Positions 49,579 to 59,916 of a stretch of DNA of 64,000 nucleotides are shown here, one piece after another (position 1 is the first letter of the stretch; every line of letters begins with the position of its first letter). The notes under the pieces are model-generated. The model worked only from the letters and a program-made list of their open reading frames with translations, made no database searches and was not told the DNA's origin. Made by a program: the position numbers and the translations under genes. Source of the DNA: Pseudomonas poae (GTDB taxonomy: Bacteria; Pseudomonadota; Gammaproteobacteria; Pseudomonadales; Pseudomonadaceae); NCBI GenBank assembly GCA_004000515.1, contig CP034537.1, forward strand, positions 4,540,001 through 4,604,000, read 5' to 3'.

Positions 49579-51221
49579 TTACTTGGGATACAGCGGCGGC
49601 AAGCTGGTGGTGTCAGTGGCCGGGTCCAACTCACGTTCCGCCATCGGGATCGACTTGACCGCACGCCACAGGTCCTCGCCCAGCCAGTATTGCCCGCTTT
49701 CGCTGTAGAGCGCGCCGTTCAGCCCATCCAGCGCATCGGACAAGGGGATGTACCTCGCCGCCATGTCCGCCAGGGTTTCCGGCTGTTGCCGCGCCCAGGC
49801 GTCGAGGGCCTGGCGCGTGGCCTGGGGGTCGTTGGCTTGGGTGGCGCGCTTGAGGTCGTCCAGTAGCGTGCGTGGGCTGGGGCCGGTTTGCGCGGCGCGC
49901 AGCACGGCCGGTTGCCAGCGCGCACGCCACCATAGGCCAAAGCCCAGCAGTGTGGTGCAGGCAAGAATCAGGGTGCTCAGTTGCCACAACCACAGGTGGC
50001 TGTCGTCGGGCGCGGTGATCACGGTGGGGGTGGCGGGGGTGTCCACCACCAGGCTTGGGTTGGTGGCCACTTGCAGGGTGCGGGCCGGCAGGCTGGTGCG
50101 TTCCAGGTGGTCCTCATGGGTGTTCCACCACACCACTTCTACGGCGGGCATTTCAAGTGTGCCGGCGCGGTTGGGCACCAGGGCCTCGCGGTCCTCACGG
50201 CTGCCGATCAGGCCGCGGTCGTTGGTCTGGTTGCCCAGCACCGGTTGGTCGGGATAGCGGCGCAGGCCAGGAATGTCGGTGCTGGGCAGGGCAGGCAGTT
50301 GGGCGCTCGACAGGCCTTCGGCCTTGACCGTCAGGCTGCGGGTCAGGGGAGTCGCCGACCTGCACGTGTTCAGGTTCCGGGTTCCAGGTTTCGCTCAGGG
50401 TGAGGCTGCGTGCCGGCAACCACGGGGTGTCGGCGGGATACAGTTCGGGTTTGGGCTTGACCGTCAGTGCAAGCTCCGCCGAGCTCACGTGGATCAGCTT
50501 GCCGGGCTTGGTGCCTTGCAGGGTATTTTCCTGGGGCGGCCGCGCTTCCACCAAGGTCGCACTGAACGTCTGCGCAGGAATCACCAGGCTGCCGCTGTGC
50601 TGCGGATAGATCGCGTAGCGGGTTTCGATCACGCCGTGGCGAATGCTGTTGATGACTTTCTCGTAGGTGCGCGACTCACCCAGCTGCTCGACCCGCGCAT
50701 CGGGAATCTGCAACGGGGTCAGGCTGCTGTCGTCATACAGCGACACCGAGTGGTACACGCGCACAGTCAGCAGCGCTTGGGCCTGCACATATACGGTGGG
50801 CTGGTCGATGTTGGCTTCGACAAACACCGGCGCCAGCTCGGCGCTGGTGTTCTGGCTGGCGGTTTCAACCACTTGCAGGCTGATGGGCTGGGTCTTGTAT
50901 TCGCCGACCTGTAGCGGCGGGATCACCACGGTGCCGTTTTCCTTGGGCAGCAGGGTGATGATCCAGCGCGTGGTGGCGTGGTTATCGCCGCCCAGGGTAG
51001 TGAGCTGGTTGAGCTGGCGCGTGCCGCTGACTTCGAATTGCGCATCCAGCGGCGACAGGTCGGGTTTGCCGAACAGCGTGACGTCGTTGGATTCCACCGT
51101 CAGCTCTACCGTTTCCCCCGGAGTTGACGCGGCTGCGATCAACGCTGGCGACCAAATTCGCCGCCTGGGCGTGGCCTGCCGTTAACGCGAGCAGAAGCAG
51201 TAGGGTGGTGCGGCGGCTCAT
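49579..51221 (-). CDS. batD: BatD family protein (frameshifted)
   Basis: This ~548-residue envelope protein has a signal peptide (MSRRTTLLLLLALTAGHAQA) and an oxygen-tolerance/BatD ectodomain of beta-sandwich type. The ectodomain includes VELTVESNDVTLFGKPDLSP, DARVEQLGESRTYEKVINS and RHGVIETRYAIYPQHSGSL. One transmembrane helix (LWLWQLSTLILACTTLLGFGLWW, near residue ~410) and a cytoplasmic helical tail follow. It breaks near 51120 and near 50345. It is the last gene of the MoxR-DUF58-Bat operon. Such operons are thought to help the envelope through stress; the molecular role of BatD is not known. Confidence 0.8.
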
Positions 51222-52962
51222 CGAGTCTTGTCCTGATGTTGTTGCTGTTCGTACCAGAATTTGCGGCGCAGCAATTCACCGGGGTTGTCCGGGATCTCCT
51301 GCAGCCATTGCTCCAAGGCCTGGCGGTGTTCGCCGTCGAGGCTGGCATCGTTTGGGCGCAGCGGCGGGGTGGTGGTTTGCTCATCCCCCAGCTCGCTGCC
51401 CGGCACGTCATTGTTGCCGGTTGGTGAGGTCGCGCCGGTCTGTGTATCGCCAGTGCCGGCCTGACCCTGGCCTTGGGAGGACTGATCACCACCGCTGGCG
51501 TTTTGCCCGCTGGTGCCCGGTTGCGCAGTTTGGCCGGGTTGGGTGGTTTCGTCATCCTCGTTTTTTGCAGGCTTGTCCGGCTCTGTCTTCGCCTGCTCTT
51601 GCTCCTGAATCAGGGTTTCCAGCAGGGCTTTGTTTTTCAAGGCTGGCTGCAAGTCTGGCTGGGCTTCCAAAGCCTGTTCGTACGCATCGATCGCGGCCTC
51701 CAACTCGCCTGACTTGGCCAGGGCATTCCCTCGATTGTAGTGGGCGTAGGCGTCATCGCCCTCGGCAAAACGCTTGATGGCCTCGGCATAGTTGCCGGCC
51801 TCGTACAGCGCCACACCCTGCCATTGCGGGTCCTGAAAGTGTTCGGCGGCTTCGGCAGGACGTTTTTCTTCAACAGGTACTGACCTTGTTGGTCGGGACG
51901 CAGCCACAGGTCCTGAAAGTCAAAGGCGTAGCTGGGCTGTGGCGCACCCAGTAGCAATAACGGCAAGCAGAACAGCCAGCCACGGCGCCCGGCGCAGGCG
52001 GCGAGTAACAACAGCGGCAGGAGCAGCCAGTAGCCTTGGTCGGCCCAGGTGTCCAAATGCAGCAGTTGCCCGTCGTTGCGCATGGATTGAGGCGGGTCCA
52101 GCACGCCGAGCTGGCGCAGGTCCTTGTCATCCAGGCGTGCCGCGCGGTAACGCCCGCCCATTTCGCTGGCGAAGGCCTTGAGGGTCGGGCTGTCCAGGCG
52201 CGGCACCAGAATCGCGCCTTGCTCGTCCTTGAGGAACTCGCCGCTTTCCTGGGTTACCGGCGTGCCTTCACGGCTGCCAATACCCAGGATCGACAAGGCC
52301 GGCGACTGTGCCCCTTGCAGCAGCAGGCGGATACCCTGGCGTTCCTGCTTGGACAGCGACGAGCCAACCAGTAGCAGGCGGCCTTGGCCCAGGCCACCTT
52401 GCTTGAGCAAGCCCAGGGCTTTCTCCACTGCCAAGTCGGCACGATGCCCGGGTTCGGGCATGATCGACGGGCGCAGCGCTTCCAGCAGGTTGCGGCTGGT
52501 GGACAGGTCATCCGACAGCGGCACCAGGGTGTGGGCGCTGCCGGCATACACGACGATGGCGGTTTGCGCGTCGCTGCGTGCTTGCAGCAAGTCATACAGT
52601 TTGCGCCGCGCTTGCTCCAGGCGGTTGGGCGGGCTGTCGGTGGCGAGCATTTCCGGGGTCAGTTCCAGCAACACCACCAACGGGTCGGAGGGTTTCTGGC
52701 TGGACTGTTCTACCCGCTGCCAACTCGGGCCGAGCAATGCCAGCACCGCCAGCAGCCAAGCAATGCCCAACACCACCCAGGGCGATTTGCTTTCGCGGCC
52801 ATTGCCACCACTGAGCAACACGGCGTGGAAGGCCGGCGGCAGGATCATCTGCCAACGCCCGGCGCGTTTTTGCCGGTGCCACAAGTGCCACAGCAGCCAG
52901 CAGAGCAGTGGCAGCAGCAACAACCACCAGGGACGGAACCAGTGCGGCCACAGGTCGATCAT
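51218..52962 (-). CDS. VWA and TPR domain protein (BatB/BatC-like, frameshifted)
   Basis: This ~582-residue membrane protein begins with two hydrophobic helices (WWLLLLPLLCWLLW, WVVLGIAWLLAVLALLG), then a von Willebrand A domain. Where BatA has the MIDAS start DVSGS, this one has VLLELTPEML, so metal binding is probably lost. After a third helix cluster (WLLLPLLLLAACAGRRGWLFCLPLLLLG) it has a TPR unit, ALYEAGNYAEAIKRF and YNRGNALAKSGELEAAIDAY. A Gln/Gly/Thr-rich linker and a C-terminal LLRRKFWYEQQQ follow. The frame breaks near 51865 (one A missing on the coding strand). Stop and start overlap its neighbours. Confidence 0.83.
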
Positions 52963-54047
52963 CGACGCCTCCGCAATCGCAGGCGTTTAAGGCGTTGGCG
53001 CCATTCCGGGTGTTGTTGCAGGAAAATCCCCTTGCTCGACAGTTTGTTGAAAAAGCGCTGCAACGCGTTGTTTGGCCAGCGTTCCTGGATCACCAACAGC
53101 ATGCTGAGCACCAACGCCAGGGCCAGCGGCGCGCTATACAGCGCCCGGGACGGGCGTGCGCGGGTCGGTTGTTGCTCGACCGGCTCAAGTTTGTCGAGGG
53201 TTTCCTTGATGGTTTGCAGTTCTTCGCCGTCGCGGGCGCGGAAGTACTGGCCGCCGGTGGCCTCTGCAATCGCCTTGAGCGCCGGCTCATCCAGGTCCAG
53301 GCTCGGATTGACACCCAGAATGCCTAAGGAGCCGGTTTGTTCCGGGTCGGCACCGATGCCGATCGGGTAGATCTTCACGCCTTCTTCGGCGGCCAGGCGC
53401 GCAGCGGTCAACGGGTCGATCTGCCCGGCGTTGTTGGCGCCATCGGTGACCAGGATAAGCACGCGGCTTTGTGCCGGACGCTGGCGCAGGCGCTTGAGGG
53501 CCAGGCCAATGGCATCGCCGATGGCGGTGTTCTTGCCGGCGATGCCGATGCGCGCCTCGTCCAACCAAGTGCGCACGGTGCGGCGGTCGAAGGTCAGCGG
53601 GGCTTGCAGATAAGCCTGGCTGCCAAACAGGATCAGGCCGACGCGGTCACCTTCACGGTTTTCGAGGAAGTCGCCGAGCAGGTGCTGCACCAGACTCAAG
53701 CGGCTGACGTCATCGTCCTGCCAGTGCATGTCGGGAAAGTCCATGGAGCCGGACACGTCCACCGCCACCAGCAAGTCGCGGCCACTGGCGGCGATCGGCA
53801 GGGGTTCGCCCAGCCATTCCGGGCGTGCGGCGGCGGTCAACAACAATAGCCACAGCACCACGAACGGCGCTTGCTGCCGCCAGCCCGGCAAATTGACGCG
53901 GGCGCGGCGACGGGCCAGGCCTTCGAGGTCACTGAGGTAACTGACTTTAAGCGCGGGCTCACCGCTGTCGGCCGCCGGCAGCACCCACCGCATCAACCAC
54001 GGCAAGGGCAACAGGGCGAAGATCCACGGCCAGGCGAACTCAAACAT
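52959..54047 (-). CDS. batA: VWA domain protein BatA
   Basis: This intact 362-residue inner-membrane protein has N-terminal helices (FALLPLPWLMRWVLP, FVVLWLLLLTAAARPEW), a VWA domain with the complete MIDAS (LLVAVDVSGSMDF; TAIGDAIG; LVTDGANNAG) and a C-terminal helix (LALALVLSMLLVI). It should bind Mg2+ and a protein ligand, probably one of the other Bat proteins. Its start and stop overlap DUF4381 and the VWA-TPR gene by 8 and 4 bases, so translation is likely coupled. It is one of only a few unbroken genes in this operon. Confidence 0.88.
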   Translation of the reverse strand: MFEFAWPWIFALLPLPWLMRWVLPAADSGEPALKVSYLSDLEGLARRRARVNLPGWRQQAPFVVLWLLLLTAAARPEWLGEPLPIAASGRDLLVAVDVSGSMDFPDMHWQDDDVSRLSLVQHLLGDFLENREGDRVGLILFGSQAYLQAPLTFDRRTVRTWLDEARIGIAGKNTAIGDAIGLALKRLRQRPAQSRVLILVTDGANNAGQIDPLTAARLAAEEGVKIYPIGIGADPEQTGSLGILGVNPSLDLDEPALKAIAEATGGQYFRARDGEELQTIKETLDKLEPVEQQPTRARPSRALYSAPLALALVLSMLLVIQERWPNNALQRFFNKLSSKGIFLQQHPEWRQRLKRLRLRRRR

Positions 54048-54533
54048 GTTTGCGAATCCAGGTGTCGACGGCTTGGGTCAGGCCGGCGATGGCCTTGTCG
54101 TCGAGTTTGCATTCGGGTTTGTAGGCGCCTTCCACCAGCACCATCCAGCGCGTGAGGCCGGCGGCCGGACAGCGGTTGTCGAGAAACGCCAGCCATTTGC
54201 GACCGTTGAGGGTGTGGCTCTGGCTGTAGGGGTAGTCGTTACGGCACAGGCGCTTGAGCAGACCGTTTAGCTGCTGCAGCCAGGCGCCGGCGGGTGCACC
54301 GTCGTAGGGTTTGGGCATCAGGGCCAGTTCTGCCAGGGCGGCGATGCGCAACGGGTCGAGTGGTTGTTCGGCGCGCGCCACTGGGCGGCGTGCGGGCAAG
54401 AAGCGGCGCAGCGACCATAGCCCCAGCCCAGTAGCGGAATCACCAGCAATAACAACCACCAACCGGGCGCAGGTGGCCAGAAGCCGATGGCCGGCGGGGC
54501 GATCAGCGGTTGCAGTTGGTCGAGGCTGCTCAT
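54040..54533 (-). CDS. DUF4381 domain protein (frameshifted)
   Basis: This ~164-residue protein has a short N-terminal segment, one membrane helix (PAPGWWLLLLVIPLLGWGY) and a cytoplasmic helical domain with DPLRIAALAELALM, GAWLQQLNGLLKRLC, NGRKWLAFLDNRCP and AIAGLTQAVDTWIRKHV. This matches the DUF4381 proteins found between DUF58 and BatA genes. The frame breaks near 54430 in a C-rich stretch. ATG at 54533 overlaps the DUF58 stop. Confidence 0.8.
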
Positions 54534-55461
54534 TGCTTTTTAACCGGGCGTTGCGGGTTGAGGTATTCGCGCAGTTGCTCGACCATTTCGCTTTGGGTGC
54601 TCAAGGGCATCAACAGAATGCGTAGTTTTTGCGCGAGCAATTCCCAGCGCGCAATACGCGCCTCGGCCTGCGCCTTGTAGGCCTGGCGCAGGTCGTAGTT
54701 CAGTGTGTCCAGTTCCAGCTGCGCGCCGCGTTCCGCGAAACGCAGTAGGCCGGCGGCGGGTAGGGCGTGGTCCAGCGGGTCGGAGATCGGCAACAGCAGC
54801 AGGTCGCAATGACGCGACAGCAAGCTCAGCTGTTGTTCGGCGCCTTCGGTCAGCGCACGTTCGTCGCAGATTACGATCACCAGGCTACCGGGGCGCAGCA
54901 CTTCACGGCCACGGCGCAAGGCCATGCCCAACGCATCGGCTTCGGGGCGGCTCTCGGTGTTCAGGCTCTGGTTGACCCGTACCAGCCGGTTGAGCAGTTG
55001 CAGCAGGCTTTGCTTGCTGCGCCGGGGTTTGATTTCGTAGTGCTCGTTATCGCCGAATACCAGGCCGCCGACGCGGTCGTTATGCCCCAGCGCCGCCCAA
55101 CCGATCAGGCTGGCAGCTTGCGCGGCGAGCACCGACTTGAACATCTGCCCCGAGCCGAAAAACAACCGACAGCTTTGCTCCACCATGATGAAAATCGGCC
55201 GCTCACGTTCTTCATGGAACAGCTTGGTGTGCGGCTCTTGGGTGCGCGCGGTCACGCGCCAGTCGATGGTGCGCACATCGTCGCCGGCCTGATACACGCG
55301 TACCTGGTCGAAGTCGACGCCGCGTCCACGCAGCTTGAGTGGTGCAAGCCGATCAGCGGGCTGCGCTGGCTCGGCGTGGAAAACAACTGCACTTCGCGCA
55401 CGCGATGGCGCATCTCGATCAATTCGCTGAGGGTGACGCGGATTCCATCGCTGGCGTTCAT
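54530..55461 (-). CDS. DUF58 domain protein (frameshifted)
   Basis: This ~310-residue VWA-like protein is the usual partner of MoxR ATPases. ATG at 55461 gives MNASDGIRVTLSELIEMRHR and FSTPSQRSPLIG. After a break near 55338 it continues LKLRGRGVDFDQVRVYQAGD, then the DUF58 signature DVRTIDWRVTARTQEPHTKLF. An EERERPIFIMVEQSCRLFFG strand and a C-terminal LRILLMPLSTQSEMVEQLREY follow. A long open frame joins it to moxR, but that fusion is a frameshift artefact. It starts five bases after the moxR stop. Confidence 0.85.
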
Positions 55462-55466
55462 GCGGG

Positions 55467-56424
55467 TCAAGCGACGGCAACGACGTCGAGAATGCGCTGC
55501 ACCACGCGGTCCTGGTCAATGCCAGCCGCTTCGGCCTCGAACGACAGGATGATGCGGTGGCGCAACACGTCAAACAGCACCGCCTGGATGTCTTCGGGCT
55601 CACGAAGTCGCGCCCGGCCAGCCAGGCGTGTGCACGGGCGCAGCGGTCGAGGGCGATAGAGCCGCGTGGGCTGGCGCCGTAGGCGATCCACTCGGCCATT
55701 TCCGGGTCGAACTTGGCCGGGGTGCGCGTGGCCATGACCAGTTGCACCAGGTATTCCTCCACCGCGTCGGCCATGTACAGGCCGAGGATTTCCTTGCGGG
55801 CGGCGAAGATCGCCTGCTGGCTGACGCGTCGCTCGGGCTTGGTTTCACCGTTGAGGGCTTCGCCACGCGCCTGTTGCAGGATGCGGCGTTCGACGGCGGC
55901 GTCGGGGAAGCCGATTTTCACGTGCATCAGGAAGCGGTCGAGTTGGGCTTCGGGCAGCGGGTAGGTGCCTTCCTGCTCGATAGGGTTTTGCGTGGCCATC
56001 ACCAAAAACAGCGGCGACAGCTCGTAAGTGCTGCGCCCGACGCTGACCTGGCGCTCGGCCATGGCTTCGAGCAAGGCCGATTGCACCTTGGCCGGCGCGC
56101 GGTTGATTTCGTCCGCCAACACCAGGTTGTGGAAGATCGGCCCTTGTTGGAACACAAAACTGCCGGTTTCCGGACGATAGATCTCGGTGCCGGTGATATC
56201 GGCGGGCAATAGGTCGGGGTGAACTGGATGCGATGGAACTGCGCTTCGATGCCTTCGGCCAATTCCTTGATGGCCTTGGTCTTGGCCAGTCCTGGCGCGC
56301 CTTCGACGAGCATATGGCCGTCTGCGAGCAGGGCGATCAGCAGGCGATCGATGAGTTTTTCCTGGCCGAGAATCTGCGTAGAAAGAAAGGTTCGCAGCGC
56401 AAGCAGCGCTTCACGATGTTCCAT
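55467..56424 (-). CDS. moxR: MoxR-family AAA+ ATPase (frameshifted)
   Basis: This ~319-residue chaperone-like ATPase has Walker A VEGAPGLAKTKAIK, then QFTPDLLPADITGTEIYRP (break near 56210, C4 on the coding strand with C5 expected), and Walker B NLVLADEINRAPAKVQSALLE. The sensor segment is FLVMATQNPIEQEGTYPLPEAQLDRFLM and the arginine segment is ASPRGSIALDRCARAHAW. A second break near 55610 precedes the tail EDIQAVLFDVLRHRIILSFE. It is the first gene of the operon and probably remodels the VWA proteins encoded downstream. Confidence 0.9.
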
Positions 56425-56590
56425 CGATGACGGTTCCTGGAAAGATAAGCGCGGGCATCGTGGAAAATGCCTGGGCTGGGGCGCCTACTTTAATCCATCG
56501 AGGGGCTGGCGACTAACGGCTTTTCGCGCAAAGTGCCGGGTTTTGAACCCAGTCGGCCTTTGCGCGGGGGCGGTAGAGGATTTTTGAGGA

Positions 56591-58962
56591 CTAAGGGCAG
56601 GGCACGCCCAAATGCCATTCCTTACCCCATTCGGCCGAGTTGACGTCGGGTGGCTTGTTGATGTTGTAGAAATTCTGCTTGTAGACCTTACCGTTGTAGG
56701 CCACTTGCTCGGCGAAGACTGCATAGGTTTTGGCCGGATCCCACGCCGGTATAGTGCCGCAGTTGCCCGGCGCGGGAGCGGTGACATTGACTATGTGAGT
56801 GGCCGTTGCCTCGCGATGGGTGGCATCCGTGATCCTCAGCGTGATGCTGCGCGGGCCCACAGCCGGGGGCGCAGTGAAGCCTGGAGCAACCTGTGTCGAT
56901 GTAGCCGGGATAAAGTCCGGTGCCGTCCAGGCATAGCGCAGGCCGCTACCGCTGGAGGTGCTGGCGGACAACGCCAGTGTCTTGCCAACCTCTGCGGTAT
57001 TGGCGCCGGTGATCCTGGCTTCGGGCGGTGGGGTTGCCTGGCGTGGGCGAATGGTGATGACTTGGGTGGGGGTTTGCAGGAAGTCGCGCCCATCGCTGAC
57101 GCGCACATTGACCGTCGCCCGCACCTCACTGGTCACCGGCGCAGCGGTATAGGTGGCCTGTGGCGTGTTGCCCGGGGATCCCAACAGTGAAGCCGAACTT
57201 GCCCATGTGTAACTTAATGGCTTGCCTGTTGAGCTGCGCGCGTCAACGCGTACGGGGACCGAATCGCCCGAGCCCGCCGCTTCCGGCGCCGTCAGCGTGG
57301 CGGTGATGGGCGGTGCCTTGATGATCACGCTTTCGGTCAGCGTGATGGTATGCGTGCCATCGGACACGTCCACGGAAACCGGCATCACAGTGTCCGTGTT
57401 CACGGCGGGTGCAGTGAGTGACAGTGACGCATCGTGTCCTGTGGCGGGAGTAAAGCCCGCGGTATTCCAACGATAGAACAGCGGCTTGCCTGCCGATGAT
57501 TCGGCATAGACATGGTTGCTGAAGGTGCCGGCGGATGGCGCCTCGTCAGGAATTGCCAGGCGCCCGGTCGGCGGCTTTCCAGCATGGTCGGCCAGCATTT
57601 TTCTGATAGCCGCGTCCAGGTCGGGTTGTACGCCAATTTCGGTACGGTTGCCGTTGATCTGCGGGTAGCCGGTGGTCACCAGGATGGCGCGTAGTTCCTT
57701 GGGCGGAATCGGGCCCAGGTCATGGGCAAGTGCTACGCCTTGCAGAGAAGCGACCACGCCCGCAATGATCGGGTTGGCTGAAGAGGTGCCGCTGAACGTG
57801 TGGGTGTAGGCACTGTCCGGGTTGTTTTTGGTATAGCTGGTGGTCGTGACGTTCTCGCCCCAACTGAATAGGTCAACACGGCTACCGTATTCGGAATAGC
57901 CCGCTCTGAGCCCGGACTTGGGGTCGACCGCCCCTGCGTAAATACCACCGGAGTCGAATTTCTGGCGGTCAAAAAGCCATTGAAGTAAGCCGCGTCGAGA
58001 TTGATGTTGCCGTTGGCGGCCGCCAATACCACGTGAATGCCTTTTTCTTCGGTCATATAAGCAATGGTGTCGCGTACGACAGCGTTGTACTCAACCGGCA
58101 TGTAACAGTCCGTCGCACATCCAACTTGGGGGATTGCGGGGTAGAGATAATGCACGCCAATTTGGACGACGTTACCCGCGTGTAAACGCTCGGCTAATTG
58201 GATCAGCCGATCTTGACCCCAGTCCATGAAACCGAGTTCGGTAGCTTGCGCGATTCCCGTTGTTCCGAAACCATTTTCTCGCGAGGCGATAATACCGGCG
58301 CTTGCGGTGTCATGGGAGCCCACCAATGCCGGGTTGGTTGGGTGCTGGATTTCCAAGTAAGGTTTGGGTAGGTCCAGGTGGCTAAAGGACCAGTGATCGA
58401 CTTCCGAGGAAACGACCTGCATGTTTTGGCCTTTGCCACCCGGTATTTTCCAGGCCTCCACGGCGTTGATACCGCCGATCCTATACGGGGCTACCGGCGC
58501 TTGGCCGAGGAGGTAAGTTTGCCGACCCGTATAGTCAGGGAATGCTTGGGGTGCTCGCCAGCCCAATGGCCAGGCCGTTGTCGCCATGCATGCCATCGAC
58601 AACAGGTTCAAGTTGAACGTCCTCAACGCTGGGGTCGGCTTTTAGTTGAGCGGCCAATGCTTGTGCCTGTGCCAGGCTCATCGGGCGAATATCAACGGTG
58701 TAGTAACGGTCCAGGCGGTGGCGTTGCAATGCCTGGGTGTCCGCGGGGGTGCGTGCGATAGACGCTGGAAGCAAGGGTTGAAGAGTAGGCGCGAGCCGCC
58801 TGAGGTTGTTCAGCGGCGCAGTGTTGTTGAGGCCGTTACTGCCCGTCCCGGGCTTGAGCAAAATGTTGAGCGTTGTATAGCCGGAGGGGCTGCCAGCGTT
58901 GATAAAGGCAATAAAGCAGCCCAGCAAAACGCGATGTTCAAGCATTTGCTCATCGGTTTCAT
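56591..58962 (-). CDS. Secreted S8 serine peptidase with Ig-like and carbohydrate-binding-like C-terminus (frameshifted)
   Basis: This ~790-residue exported subtilase has catalytic His in GSHDTASAGI and Ser in SGTSSANPIIAGV. The Asp site reads SSEVDHWSFSH, unlike the usual D-T/S-G. After the peptidase come about three beta-sandwich repeats (ITLTESVIIKAPP..., ATVNVRVSDGRDFLQTPTQV, RSITLRITDATHREATATHI). The end, AWDPAKTYAVFAEQVAYNGK and VYKQNFYNINKPP, is like CBM5/12 chitin-binding modules. Breaks lie near 58893, 58550 and 57960. I prefer the start at 58962 (MKPMSKCLNIAFCWAALLPL), a good signal peptide in the frame before the first break, over the ATG at 58945. Confidence 0.8.
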
Positions 58963-59082
58963 GTTGGCACCTGAGTGATTGACCCTGTTGCTGGCCTTAC
59001 TTATCAGTCAGCAAAGACTCAATCAGATGTTCTCGATACTGTTAGAAATAACAGTGCGGACGAACGGTCAGGTGCCCTGAAT

Positions 59083-59436
59083 TCAGGCGCGGATGTAAGT
59101 ACCGGTGCCTTTGAGGATGTTTTGCAGGGTTTCTTCGACTTCGGGCAGGTCCGAGGCAGCGGTGGTGTGGGTGATCTCAAGCTGATCCTTGCCGCCCAAC
59201 GCGTCCGCGTCCCCGGCAGCCAGTTCCACCAGCAGGGTCGCGTCACTCAGGGTGACTTTCAGCCCGTCCAGGGTCGATGGCTCGTAGTCCCAGGTCAGTT
59301 CCACTTCCTCTTCATCCGGGTACCGGGTGAGCATGAACATTTCGCCGTTTTTACCGTGGCAGCAGAGCATGGCCATGTTGTCTTCTTCGTCGTCGCACGG
59401 GGTGACCATCAGGGCGTCGGTTTTCAGTTGCAGCAT
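59083..59436 (-). CDS. Small acidic protein of unknown function
   Basis: This intact 117-residue protein is very acidic (CDDEEDNMAM, RYPDEEEVELTWDYEP, LVELAAGDADAL). It has three cysteines near the N-terminus (PCDDEED and LCCHGKNGE) that might bind metal. There is no signal peptide or membrane helix. I recognise no family. It stands alone between the peptidase and gdhB, on the opposite strand to gdhB. Codon usage is like that of its neighbours, which supports a real gene. Confidence 0.6.
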   Translation of the reverse strand: MLQLKTDALMVTPCDDEEDNMAMLCCHGKNGEMFMLTRYPDEEEVELTWDYEPSTLDGLKVTLSDATLLVELAAGDADALGGKDQLEITHTTAASDLPEVEETLQNILKGTGTYIRA

Positions 59437-59916
59437 GGGGAATCCTGTCTGGGGTAGGGCGTAATGCGGGCAATTGTGCCACTGCGGCGAATTTTGTGCT
59501 GCATCCTGTGTCAGACACAGGGCATGACTTGACGGGCTGTATCAGTCATTTCCGGTACTAATGACGGCTAAAACAGCGGGTTTTTCTGCCGAAAATATCG
59601 GGTTGCCAGAGTCGCAACTCCAAGCCTGCGTACCGATGACCGAATATGTCGCAGCGTCGCAAGCAGCTGTCTTCCTACACTCGTTAAGCTGCGCAACGGA
59701 TGTGCATGAGCCGGGCGCCTGACCTGCCCGTCGTACCGTCACCCGGCAGGGTGCGCATCTTGTGGGCGTTGTATGTGACCTGAGTGTCTTGTGCAGCTTC
59801 ACCCACCTGTCACTCCGATTCGCTATGGTTAACCTGCGAACAGAGCTGACGGTCTCCCCGCAAGGGGATAACACGCGACGCTTTCATCAATAACAAGCCC
59901 AAGCGGAGTACCACAG
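59437..59916. other. Intergenic region upstream of gdhB
   Basis: This 480-bp gap between divergent genes must hold the gdhB promoter, but I find no clear sigma70 or sigma54 pair. It contains a perfect 17-bp palindrome, CCTGTGTC-A-GACACAGG, at 59506-59522, which could be an operator. A minus-strand open frame at 59542-59874 has unusual composition and no good start, so it is not called a gene. Confidence 0.45.

Noticed and set aside
54530..56209. Apparent MoxR-DUF58 fusion protein
   Set aside because: The joint segment is out of frame for both proteins. Each family's proper end and start (MoxR stop at 55467, DUF58 ATG at 55461) are present in other frames, so the fusion comes from indels.
59542..59874. 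Minus-strand open frame of 110 codons upstream of gdhB
   Set aside because: Cys/Arg/Thr-rich with no recognisable domain, no good ribosome binding site, and overlaps the expected promoter region.
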